Positions 4,954-6,600 of a stretch of 6,600 nt of DNA are shown in pieces. The DNA comes from Acidobacteriaceae bacterium. Lineage in GTDB: Bacteria; Acidobacteriota; Terriglobia; Terriglobales; Acidobacteriaceae. The first letter of the stretch is position 1. Each line of letters starts with the position of its first letter. Under the pieces are notes generated by a model. It was given only the letters and a program-made list of their open reading frames with translations. It ran no database searches and was not told where the DNA came from. Location: positions 1-6,600 of the forward strand of contig PLKY01000082.1 in NCBI GenBank assembly GCA_003140785.1, given 5' to 3'. The translations under genes were made by a program, and so were the position numbers.

Positions 4954-4999
4954 GATTTTTAGCCGAGGCGTTACATTCGCAGTACGCCTCGGCCAAATC
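4954..4999. repeat. Strong hairpin: perfect 10-bp stem extended by GATTT/AAATC
   Basis: GCCGAGGCGT (4962-4971) and ACGCCTCGGC (4984-4993) are perfect reverse complements around 12 bases. GATTT (4954-4958) and AAATC (4995-4999) add five further pairs across a small internal loop. It lies 28 bases after the stop at 4924-4926, on the 3' side of the two-part gene. The + strand T run precedes rather than follows it, so it is not a canonical terminator in either direction. It still probably ends or protects the transcript, or is part of the transposon end next to it. Confidence 0.6.
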
Positions 5000-5010
5000 A
5001 ATTGCAAGTC

Positions 5011-5093
5011 CTTACGAATGTGCGACTTTCATCTTATGCGGTGTCAACTTTCACCTTATGGGGTCAAACTTTCACCTTATGGGTGCACCCACA
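5011..5093. repeat. Three clear plus one degenerate 21-22-bp direct repeats with TGTGGG terminus (probable transposon end)
   Basis: The core ACTTTCAYCTTATGSGG occurs at 5025-5041 and 5047-5063, and at 5068-5084 with the last base changed. The start-to-start spacing is 22 and 21 bases, two helical turns, so bound proteins would sit on one face. A degenerate CTTACG at 5011 keeps the 22-base phase as a fourth copy. Read on the minus strand, the array begins TGTGGGTGCACCC (5093 leftwards) and then CATAAGGTGAAAGTTTGACC. Several phased repeats behind a TGT terminus are typical of elements with DDE transposases that bind multiple end sites (IS21, Tn7, Tn5053, Mu types). The GGGGTCAA-type units look most like IS21-family ends. 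The opposite end is not in the window. Replication iterons or an operator array are alternatives. Confidence 0.6.
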
Positions 5094-5122
5094 TCTGCTC
5101 CACCAAAAGTATACAAAAGTTG

Positions 5123-6600
5123 CTAACTGCAACCGCTCGTCGATCCGCAGCTCATGCAACGGTAGCAGCTCCCGTTGCGAACCATAATGGCGCCGCATGT
5201 GGAGCAACTGGGTGCATCGCCCATTTCGTACATGTCGCGCATCGCATCGGCGGCGTGATAGATTCCGCGGTCCTGCAGATTCAATCCGTGCTTATCCGCC
5301 GCAAGACCAGGGAGCACCGGTTGATTGGCATTGCTCTCCGGCGCGATGCCGCCGCTGGGTACAGACGTCGATCCCATGCCGCCGCCCGCATAACCGCTTC
5401 CCTGCCTCAGCTGACGCGCCACCTCTTCGGCGAGCTTCGTGAGCTGTCCTTGGCTGATTCCTTCGATTTCCGACTCTGTCTCCGGCAAGATCGTCGGTGA
5501 AGCCGGCAGCGGAGCTGCCTGCGGCGCCAGACCGGCAAACAACGTTAGCTGTTCGCCGGACAGAAACCGCAGATTGAGCCAGCGGAAGATGTAATCCATC
5601 AGGCTCTTCGCATAGCCAATCTGTTCGTTGCCGGTCCAGCCCGATGGCTCAAAACGCGTATGCGCGAATTTCTCGCACAACACGCGCAACGGCACACCAT
5701 GTTGCAGCGCCAGCGAGATTGAGGTCGCGAAGGCATCCATCAGGCCCGACACGGTCGAACCTTCCTTCGCCATCTTAATGAAGATCTCGCCCGGCTGGCC
5801 CGTGGGATATAGCCCCACTGTGATGTATCCCTCGTGTCCGGCGATCGAAAACTTGTGGGTAATCGAGGCGCGTTCTCCGGGCAGGCGGTGCCGCACCGCA
5901 CGCGGCGGAGCATTCAAATCCTGCGCCGGCTCGTGCGCTGCATCGAGTGCCGCCGCTGGGCTCAGCAGAGGCAGGCCCGCGGTCCCGGCAATCTCTTCCA
6001 TCGCCTTCTGAAAAGCAGCAGCCGCAGCAATCACCTGTTTCGCGGTAACCTCAAGCCTCTCCCCAATCTTGGCTTCGAGCGTTTTCACATCGCTCTCAGC
6101 GGCAACGTGTCCGGCAGCCAGTTGCGAAAGAATCCGGCTCCCAGCGGCATCCAGCGCCGACGGCTCGCGCTTGGCGTCCATGCTGGTGTTCAGCGGTTGT
6201 GTGCCCTTGGAGCCATCGCGATAGATCGCCACAGCCTTGATACCCTGGCGCCAGCTTTCGGCGTAGGCTTCCGCCACGTCCTCCACATTTGCTTCGTGCG
6301 GCAGGTTCACTGTCTTTGAAATGGCGCCCGACAAGAACGGCTGCGCAGCCGCCATCATTTTGATGTGGCCCATGTAATGGATCGAGCGCGTTCCCTTTGC
6401 GGGTTTGAAGCTGCAATCGAACACAGAGAGGTGTTCCGGCTTGATGCCCGGCGCGCCTTCGATGGTGCCAGTCGCATCGATGTAGCTGACAATGGCGTTC
6501 ACCGCGTCGTTGTCGTAGCCCAGCTTGAAGAGCGCAGCCGGCACCGTGTTGTTTACGATCTTGATCATGCCCCCGCCTACCAGCTTCTTGTACTTCACCA
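5123..6600 (-). CDS. nrdJ: Vitamin B12-dependent (class II) ribonucleotide reductase, C-terminal part
   Basis: The enzyme makes deoxyribonucleotides from ribonucleotides in the cytoplasm, using adenosylcobalamin as radical source. The gene enters from beyond the right edge; GTG at 6596-6598 is internal, not the start. The visible 491 residues begin with the end of the catalytic barrel (VGGGMIKIVNNTVPAALFKL, then SIHYMGHIKMMAAAQPFLSG, SKTVNLP and AVAIYRDGSKGTQPLN, about residues 1-138). An alanine-rich, possibly coiled linker follows (about 150-230), then the TSCPD domain (about 245-345; HEGYITVGLYPTGQPGEIFI, SGLMDAFATSISLALQHGVP, KFAHTRFEPSGWT). A flexible Pro/Gly-rich spacer leads to a C-terminal cysteine cluster (C465, C468, C478, C481, C484, C490). 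That cluster probably combines a zinc ribbon with the redox pair that re-reduces the active site. The stop is TAG at 5123-5125. A cobalamin riboswitch, if any, would lie upstream of the window. Confidence 0.95.
   Translation of the reverse strand, partial: VKYKKLVGGGMIKIVNNTVPAALFKLGYDNDAVNAIVSYIDATGTIEGAPGIKPEHLSVFDCSFKPAKGTRSIHYMGHIKMMAAAQPFLSGAISKTVNLPHEANVEDVAEAYAESWRQGIKAVAIYRDGSKGTQPLNTSMDAKREPSALDAAGSRILSQLAAGHVAAESDVKTLEAKIGERLEVTAKQVIAAAAAFQKAMEEIAGTAGLPLLSPAAALDAAHEPAQDLNAPPRAVRHRLPGERASITHKFSIAGHEGYITVGLYPTGQPGEIFIKMAKEGSTVSGLMDAFATSISLALQHGVPLRVLCEKFAHTRFEPSGWTGNEQIGYAKSLMDYIFRWLNLRFLSGEQLTLFAGLAPQAAPLPASPTILPETESEIEGISQGQLTKLAEEVARQLRQGSGYAGGGMGSTSVPSGGIAPESNANQPVLPGLAADKHGLNLQDRGIYHAADAMRDMYEMGDAPSCSTCGAIMVRNGSCYRCMSCGSTSGCS

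Noticed and set aside
5081..5122. Terminator for nrdJ (minus strand)
   Set aside because: The only dyad is the 10-base palindrome GGGTGCACCC without a loop, and the short T runs lie before it, not after.
4883..5500. Plus-strand 205-residue frame over the repeat region and nrdJ 3' end
   Set aside because: It overlaps the end of the pseudo-ATPase gene, runs through direct repeats and is antisense to nrdJ; no motif supports it.
5834..6319. Plus-strand 161-residue frame opposite nrdJ
   Set aside because: It is antisense to a clearly identified NrdJ coding region and has no family resemblance.

Overview
The window looks like a bacterial accessory (mobile, partly decayed) region abutting a core chromosomal gene. 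The right quarter, read leftwards, is the C-terminal half of a coenzyme B12-dependent (class II) ribonucleotide reductase, nrdJ. Everything to its left has the texture of acquired DNA: an insertion sequence, short orphan ORFs, gene remnants on both strands, several hairpins, and one two-part gene of a poorly known family. The host is probably an environmental bacterium with moderately high GC. I lean to Acidobacteriota from my memory of similar NrdJ and accessory proteins, but nothing here proves it.

Layout. 1-439: very short ORFs and two inverted repeats, with no recognisable gene. 440-1303: a complete IS5-family element (IS427-like). It has 24-bp imperfect inverted ends, a CTAG or TA target duplication, and a transposase split into two frames joined by a -1 frameshift site. 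1328/1355-1720: an AT-richer orphan ORF. Removing the IS in silico restores an upstream ORF that ends in a 4-base ATGA overlap with it, so the IS may have split a two-gene unit. 1721-2840: no intact gene, but a minus-strand fragment resembling a repeat of phage structural proteins, a plus-strand stretch faintly like VirB10/TrbI, and, at 2709-2815, a compact hairpin-plus-pseudoknot structure that may be an orphan HEARO/omegaRNA-like RNA. 2844-3224: a small basic protein of unknown function with a good ribosome binding site.

3434-4926: two ORFs overlapping by ATGA that together read like one ~497-residue protein. The architecture resembles DUF3631-type primase/helicase ATPases, but both the Walker A and Walker B positions are degraded. 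A one-base difference in a C run would fuse them. Next come a strong hairpin (4954-4999) and three to four 21-22-bp direct repeats (5011-5084) ending in a TGTGGG terminus, read on the minus strand. This arrangement is typical of transposon ends with several transposase sites (IS21/Tn7/Mu-like). It lies about 30 bp beyond the nrdJ stop codon and probably marks the edge of the acquired DNA.

The genes do not form one obvious pathway. The most interesting items are the structured RNA with no nuclease gene, the split pseudo-ATPase, and the repeat-bearing boundary next to nrdJ.
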